Of a DNA stretch of 64,000 nucleotides, positions 51,485 to 63,254 are shown piece after piece. Source of the DNA: Dactylorhiza incarnata (Eukaryota; Streptophyta; Magnoliopsida; Asparagales; Orchidaceae); contig JAWHQI010000009.1 of NCBI GenBank assembly GCA_033032865.1, positions 15,097,001 through 15,161,000 of the forward strand. The letters run 5' to 3'. Every line of letters begins with the position of its first letter. The stretch's first letter is position 1. The translations under genes were made by a program, and so were the position numbers. Below the pieces are notes generated by a model. That model saw only the letters and a list, made by a program, of their open reading frames with translations. It searched no databases and was not told where the DNA came from.

Positions 51485-53220
51485 ACGAGCATCATATTTC
51501 CCTTCATTGCCACTGCGGAGGAAACAAATTTTATAGCCAACCTGAGTGTCAACCATCTTATGAAAAAGTTGTAAACAGTTAAACACATCAATCCTCTTTT
51601 TTAATAAGCACACTCAGGTAGTACGAGAAAAACTGTCAATAAATGTGACAAACCATCGGTGACCAGAGAAAGAACAGGAGAAGGTCCACAAACATCTATT
51701 TGAATTATGTCAAGGGAATTGTACTTAGAGAAGATACATTGTGTGGACTATGTCGTACATGCTTAGAAAAACTACAAGCATCACAAACAAATTTGTCCAA
51801 ACATTTGGAAAACATAGAAAACATCTTAAGAAGATAACCGGGGGACGGATTCCCAAGATGTTGATGCCACCAACGTACATCCGCATGAGTGGGTGCAAAG
51901 GTACTGGAGAGAGCTTGGGCAGGAGGATGGTCCAAGATGTACAGGCCACCGGAGTTCCTGACACTGCCAGTACACCGCTTTGTTTTCAGATCCTGAAAAA
52001 TACAACCATCGGGGAGAAAAGATATGAAGCAGTTTAAGGATTTGGTCAAGCGACTAATAGAGTAAATTGCGAGGAAATGTAGGAATATGCAAAACGGAAG
52101 TGCAGGGCATGGCTTGGGAACAGAAGACAGTCCCTTTGCCAGCGATAGAAGAAATTGATCTATTAGCTGTGATGACTTTATCATGTCCCGAGAGAGGGGT
52201 GTTTGTGGTAAAACCTGATGACTCCCCCGTCATATGATCGGTAGCACCAGAGTCGATGATCCACTCGGACGGGACAACAGAAGCAGATTGCGCACTGGGA
52301 CCTCCAGAGGTGGCAATTGCAGCGGTAGAGAAAGTGCTATGAGGTCGAAGGAGAAAGCGTCGTGAGAAAGCTTCTCAGGTCAAGCGTCAGTAGTATGGGC
52401 AGCAGGACGGGAAGTATGCGGACGAGAACTACATCTACCACCACCAGGGGTCTTGTGGACATGAGCAAGGTGAGGATGGAGGCGGTAATAGGATGCCCGA
52501 ACATGTCCCAGCTTCCCATGGTGAGCACAAATCTTTGACGAGGGACCAGTGGATGGTGGCCCCTGGATAATGCCTGCAAGAGCGGAACGATCCAGAACCC
52601 TATTAGACTGGAGAGAGTGGCGACGATCTTCATCACCCAAGATCGTGCTGAAAGCTTCTCGCAGATAGGGAAGCGGATTACGGTTTAGGACGTGTGTGCG
52701 AACCATGTCAAACTCCAGGTTAAGACCCATAAGGAAGACATGGAGGCGGTATATGTCCTCCTTTGTTTTTCAATGCCCGAGCATCTGCAGTGCATGCGAG
52801 AATGAAATCGTTGAAGTAGTCAAGCTCCTGATAGAGATGTTCAAATTCAGAAAAATATGACGCAACACCAACATATCTTCCTTACTGAAGACTGAGAAGG
52901 CGGAGGGTAAGCTCATACACCTGAGTAGAGCTACCAATTTGGGAATATGTCTCACGTGCCCAAGTCCAAATCTCAAGGACAGAGTCCATGAGCATGTAAC
53001 TGCGAATGACCAAAGGAGACGTAGAGTGGAGAAGCCACGAGACCACCAGAGAGTTATCAGCATCCCACTTCATCCATGAGGGGTCAGTGACGGCAGGTTG
53101 CACCACGGTCCCATCAATGTAGCCATATAGTTGATGGTTGCGGATTGCATGTTGAGCAGCATGGGACCACTTGAGATAGTTTGAACCGTTCAAACGAACA
53201 ATAGTGAACCGCTGCATTTG
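51485..53220 (-). pseudogene. Copia F/H, right fragment: integrase start, protease and gag
   Basis: 51705-52184 holds FQDLKTKRCTGSVRNSGGLY, DVRWWHQHLGNPSPGYLLKM and FVCDACSFSKHVRHSP (pre-integrase HHCC). 52150-52270 holds WIIDSGATDHMTGESSGF (protease, Asp intact). 52380-52730 holds gag C-terminal words, with the knuckle altered to CAHHGKLGHVRASYY. 52882-53217 is the gag N-terminus: MQRFTIVRLNGSNYLKWSHA, VVSWLLHSTSPLVIRSYMLM. The RT part is missing between this fragment and 42520, lost together with the end of the gypsy LTR. No clear LTR or primer site can be placed at 53220-53650. Confidence 0.82.
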
Positions 53221-53767
53221 CTGAACCAGGTGGAAGACTTCCTAGAACTGTTTTCGTGGACAGAGGGAAGGGAATGAGAGGAACCAAGGCAGCTCAAATT
53301 TTAAATTCAAAACGAGCAGCTAAAATTCTTTCTTCATATTAACTTAAAACCTATTGGTCTAAGGTTTATATAATCTTACAATGAACCATCATAACCAACT
53401 CAAACCAGAATTAAAACTGAAATTAAAATCAGTCCCTAAGAAATAAAACTGCCTTCTAAACGTAAATTAAAACTTAACTAAGAACATCTTTTGGTGTGCC
53501 CCTGAGCGCCTATATTACCTGCTTCCTGCAATATGAGTTTCCTCAGAGCGCATATGTAGCATTGACTAGAGAGACAGACCTTTACCATCATACGCATCAA
53601 ACTTGAATTGAAATGGGCCTTGAAGGGATCTAGCTAGGACTGCGAGATATCAGATTGAAATGCATGCGCTTGTATATAGTGATGGAAAAACAGTGCATAC
53701 ACATATCTTTATATATGGTTTCAGATTTAAATTATTGTAGATGTCTGTCTAATTATCTGTCTATCTC
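53221..53767. other. Stretch without a recognised gene
   Basis: AT-rich sequence; may contain the copia F/H leader and 5' LTR, but I find neither TGGTATCAGA nor a repeat partner. Confidence 0.4.
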
Positions 53768-54085
53768 TCAATTTATTAGAATTGAGGTCCAAAGCCTAAA
53801 ATACATCCTACCACCATCTGTATCTACTGCCGCCCGGCGATAGCACTCAAAGTACGTCGACTTGCATTCAAAGATCAGCTGTGGACCCAGAAGAGTTTCT
53901 ATGGACTTAGAGAAATTTGAGGCTGTCTGGAAAAGCTCTTGAAAGCTGCTACCACCTATGATAGCCCTTATCTCCCGTCGGTAGTGTGAAGAACTCATTA
54001 TAGTAAGACCACGTTGCAGTGCGTCTTGGAGGGAAATGAGAGCGGGGAATTCAATTTTACTATCACCACCAGCCTTTAACCAAGC
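53768..54085 (-). other. Unidentified exon-like ORF
   Basis: A minus-strand frame open from the stop at 54086 through 53768, with Met at 53998 (MSSSHYRREIRAIIGGSSF). Upstream of the Met the frame continues with AWLKAGGDSKIEFPAL. The composition is protein-like (SFQELFQTASNFSKSIETLL, LIFECKSTYFECYRRAA), unlike the low-complexity frames nearby. No family is recognised. It could be an exon of a captured or broken host gene. Confidence 0.4.
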
Positions 54086-54589
54086 TTAGGTCTTCTCGAG
54101 ATTGGATCAAATGAATCCGAGCTTATCTGCCTATGTGCCAGAGTTGGATTGACTCTAGATTGGGTTTTTAATAGCCCTAAGTTTGAATAGCATGTGGGCT
54201 ATCAATGTTGCTGAAAGTTCTACCTGGAAATTATTTAGAAATCATTTTAAACTATGATTTTTAGGCACTTTTTCATTCCCAATCTTGTTCTAGAGAACCG
54301 CGTCAAGGTTAATATAAACCTCTTTTATATCTAAGTTCAGTGCTATTTTGACTCTCTTCTTATATTTCTAACGAGGGATACTGTTTTTCTAACTTATATT
54401 ATCTTGATAATTACAGTGGTATTTTTTATTTGGTAGAAAGTTGAATTCTCAGTGTAAGATTATAGTGCACTTATGTTACTGATCAGAAATAATCACATCT
54501 TCACAGGTAGATGAATGATTGCAGCCATGCCGAAAAGTCCTATTAGATTTTTTGACCTAAAGTTTATAGTTTTGTGTTTATATTTACAG

Positions 54590-54767
54590 ATCATGATGAA
54601 GGATCAATTTGCGAATTACGTAGTTCAGAAGATTCTTGATGTTTGTACGGATGAACAACGAGAACTACTACTCGGTTGCATACGGTCCAACTCACAAGCT
54701 TTGAAGAAATATACGTATGGAAAACATATTGTCGCCCATGTTGAGCAGTTATGCGGCGATGAGGAAG
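54590..54767 (+). pseudogene. Pumilio (PUF) C-terminal repeat exon, isolated
   Basis: Bounded by an acceptor (tatttacag/atc) and a donor (gaag/gtgtgt), the 59-codon exon reads [16 protein letters not shown] and [16 protein letters not shown]. These are the last PUF repeat signatures of plant APUM-type RNA-binding proteins, which bind 3' UTR UGUA motifs and repress or destabilise mRNA. The rest of a PUF gene (seven further repeats) is not in the window: upstream DNA up to 53.2 kb has none, and downstream nothing matches. It is either the last repeat of a gene disrupted by the retroelement nest or a captured fragment. Confidence 0.8.
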
Positions 54768-55860
54768 GTGTGTATAAAACTATCTCTCATGATTGCAATA
54801 ACTGGTAAAATTCTAGCGTGAAATAGATTCCTGATTATTCTTCTATTATTTGTTGATTGCTTTTACCATATGTTCTTCAGTGTTTTTCTTAAATGTTCTG
54901 ATTGAAAGTTTGAATATTAAACACTACAGTATCGATTTTGTCACAGATGCTTTTATTGAATACCAATAAGTCAGGAGACAGTGGGACGACGTGGCAAGTT
55001 ACGCCAAGATCCGTAATAATTTCAATTAGGCATCTTTTAGGTTTTAGGGTTCGATCAAACCCCCACCGCCGGTTCCCCCCTCTCAGCTGCACAGCAGCAG
55101 CCTTATGGTGGCACTCATGCCCCCACCCCCCTTCCATGCGGACACTGCCACGGGCCGGCCACTTCCCAAGAGCAGTGGCAGTGCTGTGCTGTAGCCTTCA
55201 GCCTCTGCTTTAATGCAGAATTACAGCAGCAGCTCACATCTGCTGCTAGGCGCATAGGTTGCCCCTCTTGCGCAGCAGACTCACCGACGTCGGGCCTCCT
55301 TGCGCTCCGCCTCCGCTTCTCCATTGACGTCCGCACTTCGGACTCCACTGATGGACTCCAACTCCGATCCCATCGTATGTCGCCACCGAGGATCTCGGGG
55401 AAAACAGTACTCTCATCCATCCTTGTCTCCTTCATTGAATCCTTTCCTCTGACCTGATCCTACGCATGGGGTTATTACAGTTTTTTATATGTTTGTGTGT
55501 ATATATGGATGCATATACATTTTTGTTGGAAATTGATAGGGTTTGCACATTTAATCTATGTATGGATTGATTGATAGAGACTAGAAGGGTGGAAGGATGC
55601 ATGGATTAATTTATTCATAATAAATAAGTGGGATGTGGATCACACCACTCAGACTGTTAGGGTCTATTCCTGATGACCACGGACACAGTGACGATTGGGA
55701 CCGCTCATCTTGAGCAGGTCGCCGATCGTAGTATTTTCCGTTCTTTGCATTTTTAATTTTACTTTGTAATTTTGTTTGTTTTGAGGTAGGCAACGAACGA
55801 AGAATCATGACCGTTAGTCTATATATAGTGGTAGAAGGCTCTAATGAGAGGCATTGAAAC
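54768..55860. other. Stretch without a supported gene
   Basis: 54768-54960 is AT-rich, intron-like sequence with an acceptor-like gtcacag at ~54947. 55050-55440 is CG-richer with short frames on both strands (plus 54938-55213; minus 55115-55435), none with a recognised domain. 55450-55860 is AT-rich with ORFs below 70 codons. Confidence 0.4.
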
Positions 55861-55899
55861 TTGAAGCCAAGAAGCCCGACTTTTGATCAACCGGTGCTG

Positions 55900-56418
55900 A
55901 AGCCGGAACCCCTCCAAGTGCGACGCTTGGACCTCCCCTCTCCCCTTGGCCTCCGGCCATACCCCACCCCTTTCCCCCTCCAAATCGAGCCTTCCCAACT
56001 ACCCCCAACCGGCCCCCATATCCCATTCCCCTCCCACCACCACCTCCTTCCGGCAGCCCAAACCAGCCCCCTAACCACCGGCCAACCACCACCAAAATCC
56101 CCTCTCCAACTCCACCAAAAATAGCCCCCCTCGTTGCTCCAAATTCTCCCAGTTTCCGGTCTCTATTGATCATCGGAAAACCTTCCCCAACCACCTACGG
56201 CGAACCTCCACCATCACACTCCAAGTTCCCTTCATTTTTAGTTTTCCGGCAATCGCCGGAAAACACCTTCGGCCACCAACACCACTGGCCGCCACTCCGG
56301 CGACCCCCTCCGGCCAGCCACTACCCCATAACCACTTCCCCTCACTACCTCCATAACTCCCCACTACCCCCATTTCTCTCTCACGTGGAGCCCCCGTTCC
56401 TCCCATTACTGCTCCCCC

Positions 56419-56449
<31 letters not shown>

Positions 56450-56951
56450 ACTCACCCCATTTCTCCAACAAACCGAGCCCCACTCCACCCATCTCCTCGA
56501 ACCACCTCCAACTGAAACCCACCATTCCCATTCGGCATATTTCCCCTCTCCTGTGGAGCCACTCTTCACCCAGCCGAACCCCACCCTCAACTGCCAGGAC
56601 TCCTACAGCCGGCTGGTCTATCAAATCCACCCTCTCCTCCTTGCTGCCAGCCGCAGTCCAGCCCCTACTGTGTTCTCCACACAGCCGGCAGCACCCCCAA
56701 CAGCCTCGGGAACTCCAGGAACACCCCTACAGCAGGTCGACACCTCAAGACCCCTCTCACCCCTGCTTCCCGCCCGTCCATCGCCTCTTTGTGATCTTCA
56801 TACAGCCGGCAGCCTCCCTACAGACCCGGTAACTCCAGAAACAGTCCCACTACCCGCTGTCCAGCAGTTCAAATGTTCATCGGGAGCCCAAAATTCAGTG
56901 CCTACTTTGATTTCAGCTCCGGGAATACCCTCCAATCCCTCTACCACATAG
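55900..56951 (+). CDS. Proline-rich ORF in a strongly C-rich strand
   Basis: 56166-56951 is a 261-codon open frame with Pro, Ser, Thr and His dominating (FGHQHHWPPLRRPPPASHYP). 55861-56124 is a second Pro-rich frame in another phase. The plus strand of the whole 55.9-56.95 kb stretch is poor in G, which suppresses stop codons in C-rich DNA, so the ORF may be accidental. A C-run of 23 (56413-56435) followed by a CA repeat lies inside it. No domain recognised. Might be the transcribed leader of an LTR element or a remnant of a hydroxyproline-rich protein gene. Confidence 0.3.
56413..56451. repeat. C23 run and (CA)n microsatellite
   Basis: Twenty-three C followed by acacacacacacacac. Confidence 0.9.
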
Positions 56952-58768
56952 TTGTGTAAGTTTTCTAAGTTGGGAGTCTTTTATTTCATGTTGAATCGTG
57001 CTCTAGTTCTCTACTTTAGGTATATCCGTTTGTAACTGTTGTTGCCAAGCTTTTGAAACATTGTAGGTTCTTATTTACTTTTGTAATTTAATTACGAGCC
57101 CTCTTGCACCTATACAACTTTTCTTGTTTCCTTTGTAAAAGCTTCATCATTGTGGTTTATCTAGCATCAATTTTATAAAATTATTATTGCAAGTTACAAA
57201 TCGCCGGATCTCATATAGTTGCACGTAGAGTTCACCAGTTATCCCCCCATTAGGACCGTCCTGCGTCAATGTGTATGCTATAACTTGTACACCCAACCTA
57301 AAACGAATTGTTTATTGGTAAAGGGGATCTCGGTCTATATATTAAGTGTATAAGACTGAGCTATCCGTTGCGGGACTAAATTTTATGAGTTTCCCATTGT
57401 GCGACTAAATTCTCACCACATGCTCTCTCCCGTAGAGTCTTTGACCTCAAACATAAAGTGCACAAGGTTACATAAGTTTCCTATTCTGGGACTAAATTCT
57501 CAAGACGCCCCTCAAGTGTAGGGTCTGTATTTGACCTCTAACGCATGATGAACCTTTTTAAATTGTATGATGCGAGAGCTGGCCGTTTGGTCTACCATGT
57601 TAGAACAGTGCATTTAACCTAAAACCAATTAGTTGTAGTTAGAGGGGCCCAAGATTTCATTATGCACGCCAGGTTACATGAGTTTTTTCTACGTAAAACT
57701 ATATTCTCAGTAGTCTTGAAAGGCAAATCGAATTTTTTTTACTCTTCACTGCTTTAACCAACTCAGATTTATCTTCAAGAGGCCTCATACTTGTATATTT
57801 GTGGAACACCCACAGCAAAATAAGGGAAGGATTGCAGCCACCATGGCTTTGAAAGACAAAGCAGACTCTCATCAATAGTTGGGATATTCTCAATCTACTG
57901 ATGAATGCATTGCCTGTTTCTATTTATTGATTCATTTCTCAACTCATTTTCTTAGAAAAAGTGTTTCTCTGATCAGCTCTACCCTCTTTGACACAGAGAG
58001 CCCCTCTTCGGAACTCTGAAATGCCGGAGATGCCCAGCACGGAAACTGTACAGGTCGTAGGAATTAGGGCTCTCCAGATTGTCGAAGGCGGCTGAACTCC
58101 CGGATGCCATGGAGATCATCACTTAACCACGGTCTTCCGGTCGCCAGTTCGTATATATGCAGTGCGCCGAAGGCGGTAAATATATTTTCTACTTTTATTG
58201 TATACTTAGAATGCATGGTATATATGTAGTGTACCTGACAGAATTCTATCTCAAAATCCCCTAGTGTTAAGTTATATCTCTAACTCTATTATTTACTGAT
58301 CGGATTCGAAGAAATCATTATATGATATTTGATTCTTCTTGCCTGTTCGTATTATTCTATTCTTTGGTTTTTGCGGAATGCGGACATGGATGCACACAGA
58401 GGACCCTGGTCGCCATCCAAACAAGTTTTTTGTGATGTCTTGGTCTATTCGAGTGATCATGAAGTTATTCCAATGTGAAAAAAAATCTTTTATCATGTTT
58501 TTATTTTTAAATTGCATTGTAACTAATTTAAGCTGGCCGATTCTTACGTTTAAAATATTTGAGGCTGCAAGTTATAAACGGATGAATTAGAACTCTGCTC
58601 TTGGTTCTTCATGTTGCTTCAATCACTTTTTGGTTACTGCCGAAATTAGTTGAAAATAAAAATCAAAATAACTATTAGGTGTAGTAGTGTATAGTATTGG
58701 AACTTTGAGGGTGTTAGAATAATTTATGAGAAATTGAAAAGGATAGAAGATGGACAATTAGGCTTTGA
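56952..58768. other. Stretch without a supported gene
   Basis: Contains a diverged pair of similar segments around gggactaaatt (57370-57430 and 57490-57540, each followed by tttgacctc). Otherwise AT-rich DNA with ORFs under 85 codons lacking domain signals. Confidence 0.4.
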
Positions 58769-58778
58769 GGGGGGGGGG

Positions 58779-58845
<67 letters not shown>
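58769..58845. repeat. G-run and (GA)n microsatellite
   Basis: Thirteen G followed by about 32 GA units. Confidence 0.95.
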
Positions 58846-58847
<2 letters not shown>

Positions 58848-59458
58848 GTTATCACATTGCCTTGCTATCCCATCCCAAGTGCAATCCCGATGTTGTGCCA
58901 TCCCTTCGATCTGGGTTTGTCTTCATCTGAACTTGAATGGACGGCCTGATCAATCTCATTTTCTCTGCTGAGCCATTGGATCATCTCGCACGATTGATTT
59001 CGAGTCGACGTCTCGATACTCCTTGTTGCCCATCAGCACTGTTGAATGGATGGTCTTCGCCGCGCATCTGCACCGTCTTATCAACCCAAGGAATTTTATT
59101 CCACAGTACTTTTTCTTAATTGGTCGGCCAAATAGATCATGGGGCGGAGTTGTGCTTGGATTTCTCCTTTGGTGAGATATCTTTCCTCTTAAGCATATAT
59201 TTATTGTGCTTTGTTATCAAGCGCCTAATGTGACTAATAAGCACGGTTGTCGATTGCATTTAGGAAATGGCGTAGTCGGTGAAGAGTCTTTTGCGAGCGC
59301 TATCTAATATGAGTTTGAGAAGTTCATGTGATTATTGATTTCAATATCCAAGTTGGGTATGCTCAAGATTTTGAAGAGTCTTTTTCGATTCATTTCACTG
59401 GAGAAATGAAATTATTTGGGTTCTCTCTATTATTTATCTCCAATGTGGTTAGGAAGAC
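58846..59458. other. Stretch without a supported gene
   Basis: Several plus-strand ORFs of 60-75 codons overlap but show no domain; I see no promoter or splice pattern worth calling. Confidence 0.4.
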
Positions 59459-59461
59459 TAA

Positions 59462-59591
59462 GGCTCTGTTTGGGGGGACTTATTTTCACCGGTCAAGCGG
59501 TCACGACCGCATGAACCGGACCTTAATTAAGGTCCGGTTCATGCGGTCGTGACCGCTTGACCGGTGAAAATAAGTCCCCCCAAACGGAGCC
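59462..59591. mobile_element. Tourist-like MITE, 130 bp near-perfect palindrome, TSD TAA
   Basis: Two 65 bp arms (59462-59526 and 59527-59591) are reverse complements with one mismatch (ggctctg against ggctccg) and no loop; the centre is ttaa. Flanking taa (59459-59461 and 59592-59594) is the 3 bp target duplication typical of PIF/Harbinger-type Tourist MITEs. The near identity of the arms shows a recent origin. Transcripts would form a 65 bp hairpin. Confidence 0.92.
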
Positions 59592-59594
59592 TAA

Positions 59595-61690
59595 GATCTC
59601 TATTTTGGAGGTTCATTTTTCATCAAAAGGTGGGAGTTCCATTTTTCACTGGACCTTCATTTTTAACTGGAGCTATCAGCACTGCTCTCCCAAATGGGCT
59701 TAAGAAGTAAGTAAAGTGGTTTGGGGTAGCTCGAGTGCGCACCGACATGGGTAATATATTTTCATATTAACATGTCTGCATTACTTGAAGGATCCATTAC
59801 TAAGAGTTTTGCACCATCACTCACTATAGTACCTTTTTTTATCCTGAAGAAAAAGCGCATGCGCACAAAATGTAATTTCTCGCGAAAAAGCATAAGCCTT
59901 TTTTATTATAAAAAGTTAGTGGTCAATACACAACAAGGCTCTTTTTATTGTTGAGTTAGGAAGCCAAAGAGGTGGGAGGTGAATGCTAGATGAATGATGA
60001 TCATAAAGGCGGCAATTTGAAGAATTTAGAGTTTAGGAGGATGTTTGTGTTTTATGGTGGTAAAACATGTTTTTTAGAATTTAGTGTCATTCTCTTTGAT
60101 TAGATCAAATGAGTCTTTACATATAACAAAGAAAATCTTAAATTGTAGTGAAGAAGAAGAGTGAAGTTTTCATGGTGCAAATCAGCATGTGGTATTTGAC
60201 AAGTGAACCTGCCTGCCCCTATTGGATGCTTAAAGTTGGATGGCCCACTACATGTTCTTTATAGACAAATTAAGGTATTAGGGTTTTCGACTAAACATAG
60301 GTCATACTAATTGTAAATCATTTATCTTGCTATTGTAACCATCAATTTTGGGCAAATTTGAGGAAAGTTGATTATACCATTATAGTGGAGTCTTTGACTG
60401 TGATTCTATGTTTTTCTCTTGTTTGGGGCGTTCATGTTTATGTTTAGTGATCTAATTTTTTTATGTTACGTTTCTCTTGTTTGCTACTTCCTTATAGGTT
60501 CATACAAATAGGAAACATGTTTTTTAGAAAAAGAAAGTTATGTCATATCATAGTGTGTGCTTTTCTCAGGAGATTGGTTTCGTGGCAACATGTGTCAATT
60601 GTGTTGTTTATCTTGTGAATGAGAGAAGCAGGTGCAAAATTATGATCTCCTTTGTTTGAAAGGATGTCATATATTAGTCTTTGTTGCAAGCAAACTCATG
60701 TCTAAGGCTGATGAAGCATGAATATTTCAGCACGAACAAATATATGGATACATAACAAAGTAAATTGATGATAGTGCTCTAAATCATATTTTAGAGGTAC
60801 ACATTAGATGAAAACCTATGTGCTAGTAAGAATGGGAAAACGAAATGATCAAAAAGTAGATGAAAATGTTTAAAAAAGTGTTCCATGTTTCATTCACTTA
60901 GAGCAATATCGAAGTGTGGCAAAATTGAAATGAGAATCAAGTACAAGATTTATTTTAAATTTTTCAGAGACTTTTAATGTGACTACTATTAGCATACAAT
61001 ATAAAATAGAAGCATCGGCAAAACTGTCTTACAAAATAATTGCTAATAATCAAAGCTCTATTTTTTTTACAAATATAGACAAGAAAATAATAGGCCGCTA
61101 TGAAATACACAATATTGTAGCCAATTTCATGTTATATATAATTGATGGGATATTAGTGTCAATACGTTGTTTGTTACCTTCCCCTAACTTGGTAGCCGCT
61201 TGGACAACGTCATTTATCACCTTCTCCTTTCTTGAATGATCGCCTTCAAGGACTGGACACTTACTCTTTGAGATCTCTGTAATGAGAGAGGAGAGCACAA
61301 GTTGATTAGATTGCAAAGCAAACTCAATTTTCTTTCATTCATTCAAAAAGTTATTGCAGCATGACTTATAAATTTTAATAGCAAATGAGTGTATGTATTT
61401 AATGGTGTGAGGAAGTCAAGGGGACAATGAAGAAGTCAAAGGAGGTAATATGTTCATCTAGGATAAAGGGGAATTGCATATGGTGATTGGCTTTAGGAGA
61501 GGGAACTTAGATTTTTAATGAAGTAAAAGTGGGGATCTTGGCCATTGGATGGAGAGGGGAACTGATGCAAACCTAAAATAGTGGGCGATGGGGGGAGGTA
61601 GAAATAAATTCAATATATTTCTGCATGCTTCTTTCTTATTGCAATAATTAACGATAATCACTGATCAATTCAAAATATTAACCCAACCCA
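59595..61690. other. Stretch without a supported gene
   Basis: AT-rich DNA. Short frames (e.g. plus 60979-61239, minus 61098-61316) have no recognised domain. Confidence 0.4.
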
Positions 61691-62330
61691 ATTCTAGCAA
61701 ATGAATGTGATTTGCAGAAACATCAAATCTTAACCTCCTCTGATGATCCTCGTCGCCAAAAATATACTATAGACATCTCTGAGAGAGGGAAGAGAAAAGT
61801 AATGCAACACATGAGTTCTAATAGTATCAAACCCATGAATAAGACGTACATGAAAATTGTCTTCTTTCTTTTTAAGTTTAATGACATCCACAATGCAATC
61901 AAGTGTAAACTTCTTAAAGAAATCAAACTCTTGATAAAGCCTTTCGAAATGCTATCAGGTGTAAACTTCTTAAAGAAATCAAACTCTTGATAAATTCTTT
62001 CAAACTTAGGAAAATAGGAAGATATATGCAGACATCATCTCTTGTTCCAACTCAAAGACCTGTCGAATAAGCTCATACACTTGTTTTGAAATGTCAATGT
62101 ATAAATAAGTCTCATGATTTCGGGTCTAATCATAGGTGGAATGCATAAGCCTGTAATTATGTCTTACATTATCAGACCTTAAGTGAAGTAGCCATGAGAA
62201 TCATTTGAATCCTACTTCCATGAAAAATCACAATAATTCCATCAATGCATCAAAAAAACATATGGTTACAAATTACATGTACTAATGTGACAATTCAAGA
62301 TAATTTGTTTCATCCAAATGCACAGCGGTG
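61690..62330 (-). pseudogene. Copia gag relic with a 56 bp internal duplication
   Basis: Reading the minus strand in shifting frames gives UBN2-type gag words (SKQVYELIRQVFELEQEM, FERIYQEFDFFKKF, then a block like LHYFSLPSLRDVYSIFL). The segment gtgtaaacttcttaaagaaa occurs at ~61903 and again at ~61959, a direct duplication that repeats part of gag. No LTR found; an old isolated fragment. Confidence 0.6.
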
Positions 62331-62826
62331 TTCATAGAAAAAACAAGAATGATTGTGTGCATCCGGATTTTATCGGCAGTGATCTTCGGCCATAGACATT
62401 CGAAGTTGTGAACTAATTGAGGATTTTGATAAATCTCCCATTAAGGTCATGAGATCAAGCGCACTTTAACAATAACTGAGGGGGAAAATATTGGATCGCC
62501 TAGACATTTGTGACCATCTTAGCACATTACTCATCGAAAAAGATGGTTGGGGGTGAACCCAAGTAATCTGTGATTCGACAATCTTTATGCGGGGATTGAA
62601 CCCTTTGGATGAAGGCCTAGGAGACAATGTCCATAGCAACATGTTACAATGAAGACCTAGGAAATATTGAAAATGCTATATGTTATTAAAGTCTTGTTGG
62701 TTGTGGAATCAGATACCGGTGGATATGAGGAAGGTGAATAAGCGAGTTGCGGGAGGTAGGATTCTTGCGTAATGGGGAAAGTAATGAGATATGTTCTTGC
62801 GGTCTGTATCAAATCAAGCGAGATAT

Positions 62827-62827
<1 letters not shown>
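62331..62827. other. Stretch without a supported gene
   Basis: No frame over 60 codons has similarity; no repeats seen. Confidence 0.4.
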
Positions 62828-62880
<53 letters not shown>

Positions 62881-63000
62881 GTGTGTGTGCGCGCTTGTGT
62901 TCTTGTGTGCATGTGTCTGTGTGCCCGTGTGTGTGTGTGCGCTTCTTTGCGTCTGTGTACGCCTCTACGTCTGTGTGTTTGTTCGTTTGTGTGCCCGTGC
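62828..63000. repeat. (TC)n followed by GT-rich microsatellite
   Basis: About 25 TC units (62828-62877) then ~120 bp of imperfect gtgtgtgc/tgcg repeats. Open frames across it are Leu/Ser/Val/Cys low-complexity artefacts. Confidence 0.92.
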
Positions 63001-63254
63001 CCGTAAATTATGCAACAAAGAAATAAGAAATACATAGCCGCAAAAAAGTACGTGACAACTTAATATGTAATATTCTATTATGATTCCTTGATAAAAATGT
63101 TTTTGGTAATTAAATATTTATCTGGACTAATTAAATATAATTAAAACTATATGTAAGTCGTTAAAAACACCGCACTTTTGGCTATGAGCGTATCAAATTC
63201 ATAAGAATTTAGGTCTAAAATCCTCCTCTAAAAAATACTAGGCTCACTACAGAA

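Noticed and set aside
57699..57893. 64-codon minus-strand ORF (MRISQLLMRVCFVFQSHGG)
   Set aside because: Short, no similarity and no flanking gene signals.
62747..63037. Leu/Ser/Val/Cys-rich ORFs across the TC/GT microsatellite
   Set aside because: Low-complexity translation of repeats.
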